A stretch of 64,000 nt of DNA from Bacteroidaceae bacterium (GCA_017524545.1 JAFXVN010000083.1:36493-100492); one strand, 5' to 3'; positions 32,541-42,694 are shown, numbered from the stretch's first letter. Program-made: numbers and translations. Notes: generated by a model not told the origin, from the letters alone.

Positions 32541-35500
32541 TTATTTATTGATGTCGTCTTCCTTTTTCACTTCTTTTCCCTGGAATCTCTCGTGCAGCCC
32601 TTGGAACACGATGAAGAAGGCAGGTACAACAAAGAGCAGGGCGATGGTGCCCACGGTCATGCCGCCGACAACGCCCATCGCGAGGGCGCGGTTGCCATTG
32701 GCTCCTGCGCCGCCCTCGATGATGAGGGGAATCATGCCCGCAATCATCGTGACGACGGTCATCAGGATGGGACGCAGACGCTCCTTGCAAGCCTCGAAGG
32801 CGGCATCAACGATACTCATGCCCTGGGCGCGACGCTCAGAAGCAAACTCTGTGATGAGGATGGCTGTCTTTGCCAAGAGGCCAATCAGCATGATGACACC
32901 CGTCTGCAAGTAGATGTTGTTGTCCGAACCGGGCAGGCCATACTTCGAGCAGACGTAGGCCATGATGAAAGCACCCATCAGCCCGAACGGTACGCTCAGC
33001 AGCACGGCAAACGGTGTGAACCATGAGTTGTAGAGCGAGCCAAGTATGAGGTAGATGAGGATGACACATATTATATATATAATAGAGGTGGTGTTGGAAC
33101 CTGCTGCCTCAGCGACCTCTCGCGACATGCCGCTGTACTCGTAGGTGGCAGAGGCGGGCATCTCCTGTTTGAACACCTCTTCGATAGCCTTTTGAGCTTC
33201 GCCCTCGCTGTATCCGTTGGCAGGTGTGACGCTACAGGTGATACTCTGGAAGAGGTTGAAGTGCTGGATGTTCGAGGGGCCGACAATCTCCTTCAGCGTG
33301 ACGAACTCGGATAGAGGCGCCATCTTGCCTTCGCCCACCTTCACGAAGATGTTCTGCAGCGACGAGGGGTCAAGGCGGCTTTCGGGCGTGCCGGCAATCA
33401 TGATGTAATAGACCTTACCAAACTGGTTGAAGTTTCCGATGTACGAACCGCTGCAATAGGCACCAAGCGTGCTGAGCACGGCTCTGGGCGAAACGCCGGA
33501 GCGGTCGCATTGGGCTGCATCGACATCGACTTGATACTTCGGGAAACGCTCTGAATAGGTGGACATCGCCGAACTGATTTCCGGACGCTCTGTCAGCTTG
33601 GCCAAGAAATGGTCTGTCTGCTGGGCAAACTCCGACAGATTGCCGTCGGTGGGGTCCTGGACAACAAGGCTCACGTCGTTGCTCGTGCCATAGCCAGGTA
33701 TCTGAGGCATCTGGAAAGGTATCACCGTTGCATTCTTGATGCTCTTACATGCCATGTAGAAGCGGCCCATGACCAAATCGACATAGTGGTACATGCCAGA
33801 ACGGTCGTCCCAGTTCTTCAGGCGGACAACAAGCATGGCGTAGCTGGAGCCATAGCCCGAAATCAAGCCATAGCCGCTACACGAAGCGTAGCTCTCCAGC
33901 TCAGGAATCTCCTTCACCTTCTCCTCCACTTGTTTCACCAACTCGTTGGTCTGTTGCAGCGTGAAGCCCTCCGGCGCACAGACTTCAACGAGGAAGCATC
34001 CCTGGTCCTCTTGCGGCACAAGGCCAGAAGGCAGGTTCTTCATAAAGAACACCAGCAGGACGGCAGCGGCAGCCAACAAGCCCCATGACAGCACGGGGCG
34101 CTTGATGAACTTCTGAACGGACTTTGCATATTTGCTGAGGATTGCGTTGTAGCTTGCATCGTAGGCTTTCTTCGTGTAGTAGGTCAGCGACTTGCTCTCC
34201 CCACCTTCCTCCATCTTCAGCATGATGGCACAAAGCGCCGGGCAGAGCGTCAGGGCTGACACGCAGGACAGACCGACACTGGAGGCAATCGTCACGCCGA
34301 ACTGCGTGAAGAACGTGCCCGATGTGCCGCCCATGAATGTCACGGGGATGAACACGGCCATAAATACCAAGGTACATGAGACGACGGCTACCGACACCTC
34401 GCTCATCGCCTCGCGGGTGGCTTGGCGGGCATCGCTGATGCCGTTCTCCAGCTTCGCCATCACCGCCTCGACCACCACAATGGCATCATCGACCACCGTA
34501 CCGATGGCCAAGACGAGGGCGAAAAGCGTCAGGATGTTCAGCGAGAAGCCTGCCAGCGTGACCACGGCGAATGTTCCCATCAGCGACACGACAATCGAAA
34601 TGGAGGGTATGACGGTGGCCTTGAAGTTCTGCAGGAAGAAGAACACAACCAGAATCACGAGGATGATGGCGATGACGAGCGTCTCGACCACGTTGTGGAT
34701 GGCTGCGAAGAGGAAGTCGTCGCTGGTCATCATCGTGACGAACTCCAGTCCTGCGGGCAAGGTTTTCTCTATCTCCTGACACATCTGAGTGATGCGGGCG
34801 TTCACCTCCGTAGCGTTGGCACCGGGTGCCTGGAAAATCATCATCAGTGCGCCCGGCTTGCCGTTGATGTTTGAAATGAAGCTGTAGCTTTGAGCTCCAA
34901 TCTCCACATCGGCCACGTCGCGCAGATAGAGCAGGTGGCCGCCTTCGCTCGTCTTCAGGACAATGTCCTTGAACTCCTCGACACTCTTCAGCGTACCCTT
35001 GTACTCCATCGAGTACTGGTACTTGTTCTCCGACTGCTCGCCGAAGGAACCTGTGGCAGACACGAAGCTCTGGCCGCTGATGGCATTGGCCACGTCGGCA
35101 GGCTCAAGGCCGTACTGCGCCATCACGTCGGGTTTCATCCAGACGCGCAGGGCGTAGGTGTTGCCCAAGGCCATCACCTCGCCCACACCGGTGATGCGCT
35201 GCACGCGGGGCTTGATGTTGATGTTGATGTAGTTAGAGATGAAGTCGTCGTTGTACCTGCCGTCCGTGCTTCTCAAGGCGAGGATGCGCAGGATGCTGTT
35301 CTGCTGTTTCGAGACGGAGATGCCCACCTTCGTCACGTCGGAGGGCAGCTGCGACTCGGCTTTCGACACGCGGTTCTGCACGTTCACGGTCGCCATATCG
35401 GGGTCGGTGCCCTGCTTGAAAAAGACGTCGATGCTCACATTGCCCGTCGAGGTGGCCTTCGAGCTCATGTACATCATGCCGTCCACGCCGTTGATGCTCT

Positions 35501-35702
35501 CCTCCAAGGGTTGGATGACGGACTTCATGATTGTGGAGGGGTCGGCACCTGTGTAGGAGGTCGTGACGCTCACCTGTGGCGGCGCAATGTTCGGATACTG
35601 TTCGACGGGCAGGGTGTTCATGCAGATGAAGCCCACCAGCGTGATGACGATACTGATAGCACACGCCATCACATATTTGTCTATGAAAATGTTTCCTTTC
35701 AT
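32541..35702 (-). CDS. RND efflux pump inner-membrane transporter (AcrB/HAE1 family)
   Basis: The protein of 1053 residues has 12 predicted membrane helices and two large periplasmic loops. Signatures include FIDKYVMACAISIVITLVG at the N-terminus, LALVLAIGTVVDDAIVVVEAV with the proton-relay acidic residues in TM4, GGTSGTFFTQFG, and GLLAKTAILITEFA in TM10 with the paired Lys. It exports hydrophobic drugs or bile-like compounds using the proton gradient, working with the adaptor at 35845 and the TolC-like gene at 31113. Length and motifs are those of a complete, functional pump; substrates cannot be predicted. Confidence 0.95.
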   Translation of the reverse strand: MKGNIFIDKYVMACAISIVITLVGFICMNTLPVEQYPNIAPPQVSVTTSYTGADPSTIMKSVIQPLEESINGVDGMMYMSSKATSTGNVSIDVFFKQGTDPDMATVNVQNRVSKAESQLPSDVTKVGISVSKQQNSILRILALRSTDGRYNDDFISNYININIKPRVQRITGVGEVMALGNTYALRVWMKPDVMAQYGLEPADVANAISGQSFVSATGSFGEQSENKYQYSMEYKGTLKSVEEFKDIVLKTSEGGHLLYLRDVADVEIGAQSYSFISNINGKPGALMMIFQAPGANATEVNARITQMCQEIEKTLPAGLEFVTMMTSDDFLFAAIHNVVETLVIAIILVILVVFFFLQNFKATVIPSISIVVSLMGTFAVVTLAGFSLNILTLFALVLAIGTVVDDAIVVVEAVMAKLENGISDARQATREAMSEVSVAVVSCTLVFMAVFIPVTFMGGTSGTFFTQFGVTIASSVGLSCVSALTLCPALCAIMLKMEEGGESKSLTYYTKKAYDASYNAILSKYAKSVQKFIKRPVLSWGLLAAAAVLLVFFMKNLPSGLVPQEDQGCFLVEVCAPEGFTLQQTNELVKQVEEKVKEIPELESYASCSGYGLISGYGSSYAMLVVRLKNWDDRSGMYHYVDLVMGRFYMACKSIKNATVIPFQMPQIPGYGTSNDVSLVVQDPTDGNLSEFAQQTDHFLAKLTERPEISSAMSTYSERFPKYQVDVDAAQCDRSGVSPRAVLSTLGAYCSGSYIGNFNQFGKVYYIMIAGTPESRLDPSSLQNIFVKVGEGKMAPLSEFVTLKEIVGPSNIQHFNLFQSITCSVTPANGYSEGEAQKAIEEVFKQEMPASATYEYSGMSREVAEAAGSNTTSIIYIICVILIYLILGSLYNSWFTPFAVLLSVPFGLMGAFIMAYVCSKYGLPGSDNNIYLQTGVIMLIGLLAKTAILITEFASERRAQGMSIVDAAFEACKERLRPILMTVVTMIAGMIPLIIEGGAGANGNRALAMGVVGGMTVGTIALLFVVPAFFIVFQGLHERFQGKEVKKEDDINK

Positions 35703-35844
35703 AATCTTTATTTACGATTTCACGATTTACGATTTACTATTGATTTACGATTTGATGATTTGGCTATCTTCAGGCCGTATGGCAAATAGTACAATAGCTA
35801 AATTGAAGAATAAATCGTAAATAGTAAATTGTCAAATAGTAAAT
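35703..35844. repeat. TTTACGA-type heptamer arrays between adaptor and pump genes
   Basis: The 142 nt gap is made largely of TTTACGA/TTTACTA units on the left and TAGTAAAT units on the right, which are partly complementary. It lies inside the efflux operon and no promoter box stands out, so it may form a hairpin that tunes expression of the pump relative to the adaptor. Confidence 0.65.
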
Positions 35845-36951
35845 TTAGAAGAGGACCTGCTGTCCCTCCTGCACGTTGTTGGCACCTACGGTCACTATCT
35901 TGTCGCCCACATTCAGGCCGCTCCGCACGATGAAGTCCTGACCGTTGCCGGCATCCTCCGTCGTCACCTCGATGGCCGTTGCCGTGCTGTCGGGCTGAAC
36001 CTTATACACTTGCTGACGGCTCTGCAGCTTCACCACAGCCACTTGCGGAATGACGATTACGTCCTTCTCGTCGGAAGGGAACACCACTGTGCCCTGGATG
36101 CCCGAGTAGAGCTGACCGTCGGGATTGGGGAAGGTCGCTTTGCAGGCGATGGTGCCCGTCATGGCATTTACTACGCCCGTGAGGCTCGTGATGCGGCCTT
36201 TGTGCTGGTACTCCGTGCCGTTCTTCATCACAAACGTCACGTCGGGGAACAGCTTCAGAGCATCCTCGGCCTTTGTGCTGTAGCCTTGCGCCACGGCTTC
36301 TTCTATGAGGGATTCAGCCACGGAGAACTCGGCGTTCATCTGCTGGTTGCCACTGACGATGGTCAGGTATGTGCCGGGGGAGACTTGGTCGCCCGTGCGC
36401 ACGGGAATCTCGCCGATGCTGCCCGCTACAGGTGCCGTGATGGTGCAGAAGCCCAGGTTCACCTTCGCGCGGCTGACCGATGCGCGAGCCTGTGCCACCG
36501 CTGCCTTAGCCTGCTTGTAGGAGTTTTCCGAGTTGTCGAGCATGTACTTGCTCACAATCTTCTTCTCGAACAGGTTCTTGTTCGACTCGTACTCCAGCTT
36601 TGCGCTGTTCTCCGAGGCCAGTGCAGCCTCCAGATTTGCCTGCGCAGCCTCCAGGTCGAGCTGTGCGTTGCGCGCGTCAATCACGAAGAGCGTCTGCCCT
36701 TTCGTCACCTGCTGGCCTTCGTTCACGCAAATCTGCATCAGCTGGCCGCTCACCTGCGGGGTAATCGTCACGTCCGTCTGTCCCTTCAGCTTTGCGCTGA
36801 ACTTGATAGGCACGGTGATGTCCTGTTTTTCCACTGTCATCGTCTCGTACGATGTCTTCACTTCCGTAGGCATGTCAATGCCGCACGACGTCAGTCCGAA
36901 AACTGCCGTGCCGATTGTCAAAGCCCACATCATAGAGTGTCTCTTTTTCAT
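35845..36951 (-). CDS. RND efflux periplasmic adaptor lipoprotein (AcrA family)
   Basis: A lipoprotein signal (FGLTSC) anchors the protein. The lipoyl halves (VSGQLMQICVNEGQQVTKGQTLFVID and GFCTITAPVAGSIGEIPVRTGDQV) flank a helical hairpin (LEAAQANLEAALASENSAKLEYESN), followed by beta-barrel and membrane-proximal domains (FPSDEKDVIVIPQVAV, RSGLNVGDKIV). This is the standard membrane fusion protein joining pump and duct. It is the first gene of the operon, with a strong promoter at 37007. No regulator gene is adjacent. Confidence 0.94.
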   Translation of the reverse strand: MKKRHSMMWALTIGTAVFGLTSCGIDMPTEVKTSYETMTVEKQDITVPIKFSAKLKGQTDVTITPQVSGQLMQICVNEGQQVTKGQTLFVIDARNAQLDLEAAQANLEAALASENSAKLEYESNKNLFEKKIVSKYMLDNSENSYKQAKAAVAQARASVSRAKVNLGFCTITAPVAGSIGEIPVRTGDQVSPGTYLTIVSGNQQMNAEFSVAESLIEEAVAQGYSTKAEDALKLFPDVTFVMKNGTEYQHKGRITSLTGVVNAMTGTIACKATFPNPDGQLYSGIQGTVVFPSDEKDVIVIPQVAVVKLQSRQQVYKVQPDSTATAIEVTTEDAGNGQDFIVRSGLNVGDKIVTVGANNVQEGQQVLF

Positions 36952-37006
36952 GTCTTTTTTATGGTATTGTTATTTGTTTTGCCGTTTTATGTATGGTTTG
37001 CCCTCG

Positions 37007-37037
37007 CAAAGATACAAACAAATGGCGAAATAACAAA
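37007..37037 (-). promoter_or_regulatory. Promoter of the RND efflux operon
   Basis: Minus strand: TTTG (37034-37037), 19 nt spacer, TATCTTTG (37007-37014), an exact consensus. Initiation near 37000 gives a ~50 nt leader. The rest of the gap to 37203 shows no further feature. Confidence 0.82.
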
Positions 37038-37203
37038 ACAAATCCAAAACAAAAGCTGTCTATCTTCACACAGAAAGCATAGAAAGTACAGAAAGGGCGT
37101 TTGCCACAGTCCGAAAAACATTATGCCCATTGCCTTAAGAGTCGATAAAAGCGCCCAAATAACGAAGGGTGCTTTTTCTGTCTCATAAAACAGATGGTTT
37201 TGT

Positions 37204-40200
37204 TTAATATATATCCTTCAACCTCAACAGTGCTTCCAAATAATAGTAGTCGGCATAGATGATGCTGGCATCGATTTCGGAGTCTGCGGGATGGTGCCCG
37301 GTGGAATGAAGGAGGAAGGAGACGTTCTTGTCACGGCTCTGATAGCGGTCGCTGCTGAGGTCGCGGAGCATATTGATGGCTGCTTCGCGGTAGGTCGCAG
37401 CTTTCTCGCCTCCAACATATTGACAGAGTTCCAACAGCGCACTGGCTACCACACAAGCGGCAGAAACATCCTTTAATTGGACAATTGGACAATTGGACAA
37501 TTTACAATTTACAATTTCGGGGTCGTCCATGTCCCAGAAGGGAACCCAGTCGACGCTGGTTTCTTTTAATCTTTTCAGATAGATGTCAGTGACTTTCTGA
37601 GCGAAATCGAGGAAGCGTTTGTCCTTTGTGAAGCGATAGACCATTGTGTAGCCGTAGATGGCCCACGACTGTCCGCGGCTCCACATGGAATTGTCGGCAT
37701 AACCTTGATGTGTCATGCCTTTGATGAACTTACCTGTCAGCGTGTCATAGACGGCGACGTGGTAGCAGCTACCATCTTCGCGGAAATGGTGCTTCATCGT
37801 AGTCTCGGCGTGCCGCACAGCAATGCTGTCGTGCCCTGCCCAAAACAGCAATTCGAGGTTCATCATGTTGTCGATGATAGTGTTGTGGCCGCCGTAGTCC
37901 TTCACATGGCGCGGCCAAGAGAGTATCGTGCCCACGGTGGGATTGAAGAGCGTTGCAAGCGAGTCGGCAGCGCGCAGAGCCACTTCACGGTAGCGCTCAT
38001 GCTTCGTCACTTCGTAGCCCTTCAAGAATGAGTTGATGGTGATGAAGCCGAGGTCGTGGTCATAGACGGGTGCTTCCACGACTGGTATCAGTGCATCGGT
38101 GTAGCTTGTGGCAGCCTTGTGAACGGCTTCGCTTTTGTTATAGGCAAAGGTCATCCACAGGATACCAGGCCAGAAACCGGAACACCACTCCTGCGGTTTG
38201 GCTTTGCGGAGGTTCCACTTGGTCTCTCCTTGTAGAATATTTCGAGGCATCATCGTGAAATCGTAGGGACGAAGGGTCTCTAAGGCACGATCCACCTGCG
38301 ACGAACAGTAGGTGAGCGACTGACTGACAAGCGTGCTTTGGCTGTCCTTGCTGAAGACGACATTCTTCACGTGGTTACCCACATATATGGGAACATAGTC
38401 TGCTGTAGAGTACCACGCAGGTTTGCCCTTCATCTTATCGTGAATAAGGCGGCCGTTGATTTTCAAGCCTTCGAAGGTGATGTTGCGAACCATGCGTTCC
38501 TCGTTGTAACCGTTGATGATGGAGATATAGGGAGGTTCGCCGTAGTAACGGATGTTACGGAAAGTGATGTCCTCCACACCGCGCCCGGGAGCGGTGCAAT
38601 ACTTTTGATTGTAAACAATCTTCACCTGTGCGATGCTTCCCTGCTGAATCTGCTCGATACGGATATTGTCAAAGACCACGTTGCGCACGAGATTGTTGTC
38701 GCCGCAGTTGATGGCGAGGCAGCCCTGATAATCCACCTGTGGCTCGGCCTGTCCGAGGATGTCGAGGTTCTCGTAGCGCAGGTTCTCGATGGTGTCGCCA
38801 CGCTCGCTGTTGCCATGCAGGCCTATCATGATGGGGTGTGCCACGTCAGCCCAAAGGGTAGAGTTCCGCATGGTGATATTGCGGGTCGAGCCACTAAAAT
38901 CTTTACGGGTGGCGTAGGCCGTGGTGCAGTCGTCGGAATTGCGGCAAAACACGCGGTCGAAGAGGATGTCCGAGCAGCCACCGAAAACATTCAATCCGTC
39001 GCCCCACGAGGGATGCGAGATGCTGCGGACATCGTGCAAGGTGACGTTCTGCGACTCACCGATGGGGCAGGTGTTGAGCACAAGACCATCGATGAGTACA
39101 TTCTTCGAGCGATGGACATGAGCACCTTCATAGCCGCGTACAGGACGGGCGATGCCTCGACCGAGGATGCTCACGTTTTCAGCATCGTTGATGGCAAAAG
39201 TGCCGGTGAAGTAGCTGCCACCCTCCAAATAAACAGTCGTGTTCGAACCTACGTAAATGGTATCTTGCTGATTATAGTAGCCTGGAGCATAGTACTCGAA
39301 TGCACGCCCCTGTGCCTTCGCCTCTCGTTCTGCCTCTTCCTTGCTCACGGACGGCTTTGAGGTGAAGACGAGCAGGTTGTTCGTGATGTCCCCGTCCAAC
39401 TCTACACTCACATTCTCAGGTTGGAACAAAAGGAACTGTACAGTACTATCATTCTGCACATTGGCTATTGTGCCGCGATAATCAGGCCTTATCCTCGCTG
39501 TCTTGAACTTGCGGTTCTTACTGATGACCTTTACAAACACATCGCCCGTGAAGTCAAACACGCAATAACTTATCTCCGACACCTTATGTTTCCCTCCACC
39601 AGGCTCCCCTCCATCACGGGAGGAGTCGGAGGTGGGTCTGCTATTCACCTTTGCCATATACGTGTCAACCCTTGTCCATTCCTTGCTGCCACGAGGTTGT
39701 ACGAATACATCATAATCGTGCTTCAGCGGCGCGCCATCGGGGGCAGGATAGGTGAAGACCTGATGAAGGTGGCCTCTCCCCCCGCCCTCCCCCATAGGGA
39801 GGGAGCCCTGTACGCCTTTCACCGTAAACTGGTTTGCCTCGGGATTCTGCTGAATCTCGCCTCGCTTCTCTGCCTTAGCCTGCATGTCGAGCAGTTTCTT
39901 CGTATATGGCATTTTCAATCCCTTGCGCTTCACGAAATGGTTGTAGGGAAGGTCGTAGATACAACGAATGCGACCACGCCCCATCGAGCCGGGTTCCGTC
40001 CAGTCGCAGTAGAGTCCTGTGCAGTCAGTCCATGTCTCAAAAGGGACATCGTATCCGAGGTTGTAGCGAGCCGAGTATTCAATGCCCTTGAGCATACGAT
40101 TGTCAAGCGCTCCCCAAAGGTCATCACCTTGTTCCCAAGCCATCTCGCACGTCTCGCATAGCGCACCGAGTCCTAACTGCGCGTGTCCCTGGTCGCGACC

Positions 40201-40812
40201 AGTTTCTTGACATTGCCCCGTTTCGCTGATATAGTTGGGCAGCGAGCCGTTGTCGTTGGCGTGCATAAAATAATCGATGCTGGCTTGATAGAGTGCCTCA
40301 TCCTCCAAGAAGATGCCGCAGGCCATCCGCAGACGGTTTACGATGGCACCCCAATTGCCGTTGGCATACGGACTGTCCGCCTCGAACTTGTCAATCATCG
40401 GCAGCATCGCCCTACGAATCATGGCTCCCCAAGATTCTAATTGTGAATTATGAATTATGAATTGTGAATTCTTCAAAAAGGTCATCGCCCTCACCAACCA
40501 ATAGCTCTGAATTGCACAAAGCGGAGCATCATGTCCATCAAAGCGTTGCAGCGTTTGGGCGTAGGCGTTGATGATTTCCAGTGCCTTGTCTGTATAGCCT
40601 TGCTGTGCACATTGCCACGCCGTCCACATATCGCGTTCGCTGCCGCCCTTCGAGGCACGGAACTCGCCGTCACGAGCCACCACCTCGTAGGGGCCAGCCA
40701 TCTTATATACCATTTGTGCTTGAACGGCATACACACAAACCGAAAAGAGTAAAGACGGTAAATATCTCATTATCAACAAAAGATTATGGTGTTTGAACTT
40801 GATTATCGCCAA
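37204..40812 (-). CDS. Three-domain polysaccharide enzyme: alginate-lyase-like, GH28-like beta-helix and GH88-like hydrolase
   Basis: A signal peptide (MRYLPSLLFSVCVYAVQAQ; ATG 40770 may be the real start) precedes three catalytic-type domains in 1202 residues. Residues ~35-320 form a helical toroid of the alginate-lyase family (TGQCQETGRDQGHAQLGLGAL). Residues ~360-840 are a right-handed beta-helix with polygalacturonase-like features (WGDGLNVFGGCSD, CRNSDDCTTAYATRK). Residues ~850-1202 match unsaturated glucuronyl hydrolases (GH88): IDNMMNLELLFWA, DNSMWSRGQSWAIYGY and YADYYYLEALLRL. A lyase and an unsaturated-uronyl hydrolase on one chain would cut and then finish the same polyuronide; the exact sugar is unknown. 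Two linkers come from GC-rich palindromic elements, and two stretches from A/T-rich repeats. It lies 7 nt after the gene at 40820. Confidence 0.82.
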   Translation of the reverse strand: MAIIKFKHHNLLLIMRYLPSLLFSVCVYAVQAQMVYKMAGPYEVVARDGEFRASKGGSERDMWTAWQCAQQGYTDKALEIINAYAQTLQRFDGHDAPLCAIQSYWLVRAMTFLKNSQFIIHNSQLESWGAMIRRAMLPMIDKFEADSPYANGNWGAIVNRLRMACGIFLEDEALYQASIDYFMHANDNGSLPNYISETGQCQETGRDQGHAQLGLGALCETCEMAWEQGDDLWGALDNRMLKGIEYSARYNLGYDVPFETWTDCTGLYCDWTEPGSMGRGRIRCIYDLPYNHFVKRKGLKMPYTKKLLDMQAKAEKRGEIQQNPEANQFTVKGVQGSLPMGEGGGRGHLHQVFTYPAPDGAPLKHDYDVFVQPRGSKEWTRVDTYMAKVNSRPTSDSSRDGGEPGGGKHKVSEISYCVFDFTGDVFVKVISKNRKFKTARIRPDYRGTIANVQNDSTVQFLLFQPENVSVELDGDITNNLLVFTSKPSVSKEEAEREAKAQGRAFEYYAPGYYNQQDTIYVGSNTTVYLEGGSYFTGTFAINDAENVSILGRGIARPVRGYEGAHVHRSKNVLIDGLVLNTCPIGESQNVTLHDVRSISHPSWGDGLNVFGGCSDILFDRVFCRNSDDCTTAYATRKDFSGSTRNITMRNSTLWADVAHPIMIGLHGNSERGDTIENLRYENLDILGQAEPQVDYQGCLAINCGDNNLVRNVVFDNIRIEQIQQGSIAQVKIVYNQKYCTAPGRGVEDITFRNIRYYGEPPYISIINGYNEERMVRNITFEGLKINGRLIHDKMKGKPAWYSTADYVPIYVGNHVKNVVFSKDSQSTLVSQSLTYCSSQVDRALETLRPYDFTMMPRNILQGETKWNLRKAKPQEWCSGFWPGILWMTFAYNKSEAVHKAATSYTDALIPVVEAPVYDHDLGFITINSFLKGYEVTKHERYREVALRAADSLATLFNPTVGTILSWPRHVKDYGGHNTIIDNMMNLELLFWAGHDSIAVRHAETTMKHHFREDGSCYHVAVYDTLTGKFIKGMTHQGYADNSMWSRGQSWAIYGYTMVYRFTKDKRFLDFAQKVTDIYLKRLKETSVDWVPFWDMDDPEIVNCKLSNCPIVQLKDVSAACVVASALLELCQYVGGEKAATYREAAINMLRDLSSDRYQSRDKNVSFLLHSTGHHPADSEIDASIIYADYYYLEALLRLKDIY
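39592..39636 (-). repeat. GC-rich palindromic element (first copy in the three-domain gene)
   Basis: CTCCCCTCC and GGGAGGAG form the hairpin, with CCACC/GGTGG outside. In frame, encoding a Ser/Gly-rich linker (SSRDGGEPGGG). A longer, more degraded member of the family at 11086. Confidence 0.6.
39772..39805 (-). repeat. GC-rich palindromic element (second copy in the three-domain gene)
   Basis: GCCTCTCCCCCC then the palindrome CCCTCCCCCATAGGGAGGG. In frame, encoding GSLPMGEGGGRG, a peptide very close to the SLPLREGRGG made by the copy in dusB. Confidence 0.72.
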
Positions 40813-40819
40813 TCATGCA

Positions 40820-42694
40820 TTAACGGATAGCTACCATCCGGGCGTTCATAATATACACTCCCTTAGGGAGTGCTGAAGAAGACGAGCCGACGCGGCGACC
40901 CTGAAGGTCATATACTGCGTCAGCCCATTTTTCACTTTTCACTCTTTCATTTTTCACTTTTTCAATCCCCACCGGTTCCCCCTTGTCCGTCGTGGCGATA
41001 CTGAAAGCCAGCTGACTCTTGATTCCGTTCTTGTTGGTGTAGGTGACGCGGTAGATGTAGCTCCAGCCTGTCTCTACGGTAATTTCGCGCGTCGTCTCCC
41101 CCGTGTTCCACTGCCATAGACCCGTGTCCTCCTCACCTTCAGGCAGAATGGGAATTAGGCGTAGGGTCTTGCCGTCGGGTAGCAGTGCGCTCTTAGTTGT
41201 GTTGTAGTTGTTGACCAGTCCGCCGAGTTCGGTATGATTTGTGACCTTGCCACTGACCAGACCGCGCTTCCTCTCCTGCACCAGACTGGGAATAAAGGTT
41301 GCTGTCAGCGTATTGCTGTATTCCATCTGTCCTGTCAGTTCCGTTGGCACTTGGTCGGCTGGACAGAGTTGCTCGTCGCGGGTATTCATCAAAACCGAGT
41401 AGCCCAGATGGTCGTAGCCTCCGCTGGTCGAGCCACTGCCGCCGCCGTCGATGCCCATCTGCTGATAGGCAAGCTCCGAGAACGGCATCCGCACACCCTT
41501 CACGCCCTCGTAGATGCCGATGACTGTTCCCCAGTAAGGCCGCATCTGAGCGCCGAGAGCTGGTTCTGTCATCACCCACGCACGACTATCAGAATAATAG
41601 TAACCATTGGTGCCGTAGATGTAATCCGTCCAGGGCAGTCCCTGGACACTTTGCGTCTGCGCTGCTACGTACTCGATGCCTGCAGCCAATCGATGGCTCA
41701 TGTAAGCAAAAAGGTCGTCGCCTTGGTTCCAGGCAATTTTAGCAATATCCACAGCCAAGCCCAAGGACATCGCACAGTGTCCGGCATCACGACCGCTCTC
41801 ATTCAACTGTCCTATATGTCCGTAGGCTCCAGTCTCCAATTCGCTCTCCACGTCGGTCACGATAAGATTTCCCCAAAAATCCGTCAGCCCGTCGTTCTGG
41901 ATGGCTCCTAGGCCCGTATAGTCGCTGTGGCCCGTCACCTCATGTGTCGTGGGCGGGTCGGTGAAGTTGCCTACCTGGTCGTACTTGATGAATGAGATGC
42001 CCTCGTTATAAATCTGCACGTTGTCACACAGGATGCCGATGCTCATCACGCACAGAGCGTTGCACAGACCCCAATTCGACCAATAGTGCCCTGGAGCTTG
42101 CCACCACTTGCCCGAGTTCTCCCATGTACCGTTACGAACGCGCAGAAAACCGATAGCACCGGGGTACCACACCGTGAGCATCCATTGCTGGAACTTTTCA
42201 AAGTCCTCGCGCTTCCAGCCCTCGTAGTCGCGCATCAGCTCTGCGGCCTGTGCAAACTGGTAACCATACAGTCCGTAAGCCAGACATGCATCGGAGGTGC
42301 CGCTGATAGCTGTTGTTGTGTTGGCCCATGCCATCAGAATGCGTACAGCAGCTTTGGCATTCGCTACCGTGCCACCTATCTTCCAGCGCAGCGCGTTCTG
42401 GTAAGCCATCGTCGCTCCGCGAGCTGCATTGATGTAGTTCTCGCCACTGCCGCCGCGAACAATAGTTTCTGTTGGGGACGTCTGTACGCTGGCCTGAGCA
42501 TACTCGGCATTTCTTAATTTAGTCCAGGCTTTAAGCACAGTTGGGTTCTTAGCTGCAATCTGCGCCTTCACTCGGTCGAAATCAGCCTGTGTGTGCAGTC
42601 CGCCCGGATGGATGAAGCCTCGGTCTTCTGCAAAGCAGTGAAAAGTGAAAGAATGGAAAATGAATAATAAGATAATGCTGACAGTTCTTTTCAT
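40820..42694 (-). CDS. Secreted alginate-lyase-family polyuronide lyase with T9SS-like tail
   Basis: Signal peptide, then FIHPGGLHTQADFDRVKAQI, a hallmark opening of alginate-lyase-superfamily (alpha/alpha toroid) enzymes, with GHYWSNWGLCNALCVM and LNESGRDAGHCAMSLG as putative substrate and catalytic segments. I suspect family PL38 (glucuronan-type lyases) but cannot confirm it. The C-terminus (YDLQGRRV...LPKGVYIMNAR) resembles type IX secretion tails. The signal peptide core (FIFHSFTFHCFA) is encoded by TTCATTTTTC-type repeats, and residues around 590 (KVKNERVKSEK) by the related GTGAAAAGTGAAA repeat. It overlaps the upstream gene remnant by 4 nt and is co-oriented with the three-domain enzyme. 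Confidence 0.8.
   Translation of the reverse strand: MKRTVSIILLFIFHSFTFHCFAEDRGFIHPGGLHTQADFDRVKAQIAAKNPTVLKAWTKLRNAEYAQASVQTSPTETIVRGGSGENYINAARGATMAYQNALRWKIGGTVANAKAAVRILMAWANTTTAISGTSDACLAYGLYGYQFAQAAELMRDYEGWKREDFEKFQQWMLTVWYPGAIGFLRVRNGTWENSGKWWQAPGHYWSNWGLCNALCVMSIGILCDNVQIYNEGISFIKYDQVGNFTDPPTTHEVTGHSDYTGLGAIQNDGLTDFWGNLIVTDVESELETGAYGHIGQLNESGRDAGHCAMSLGLAVDIAKIAWNQGDDLFAYMSHRLAAGIEYVAAQTQSVQGLPWTDYIYGTNGYYYSDSRAWVMTEPALGAQMRPYWGTVIGIYEGVKGVRMPFSELAYQQMGIDGGGSGSTSGGYDHLGYSVLMNTRDEQLCPADQVPTELTGQMEYSNTLTATFIPSLVQERKRGLVSGKVTNHTELGGLVNNYNTTKSALLPDGKTLRLIPILPEGEEDTGLWQWNTGETTREITVETGWSYIYRVTYTNKNGIKSQLAFSIATTDKGEPVGIEKVKNERVKSEKWADAVYDLQGRRVGSSSSALPKGVYIMNARMVAIR

Noticed and set aside
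40856-40874. CACTCCCTTAGGGAGTG near the end of the lyase gene as another GC-rich palindromic element
   Set aside because: It lacks the C-box, and the encoded LPKGVYI is a normal part of the T9SS-like tail.
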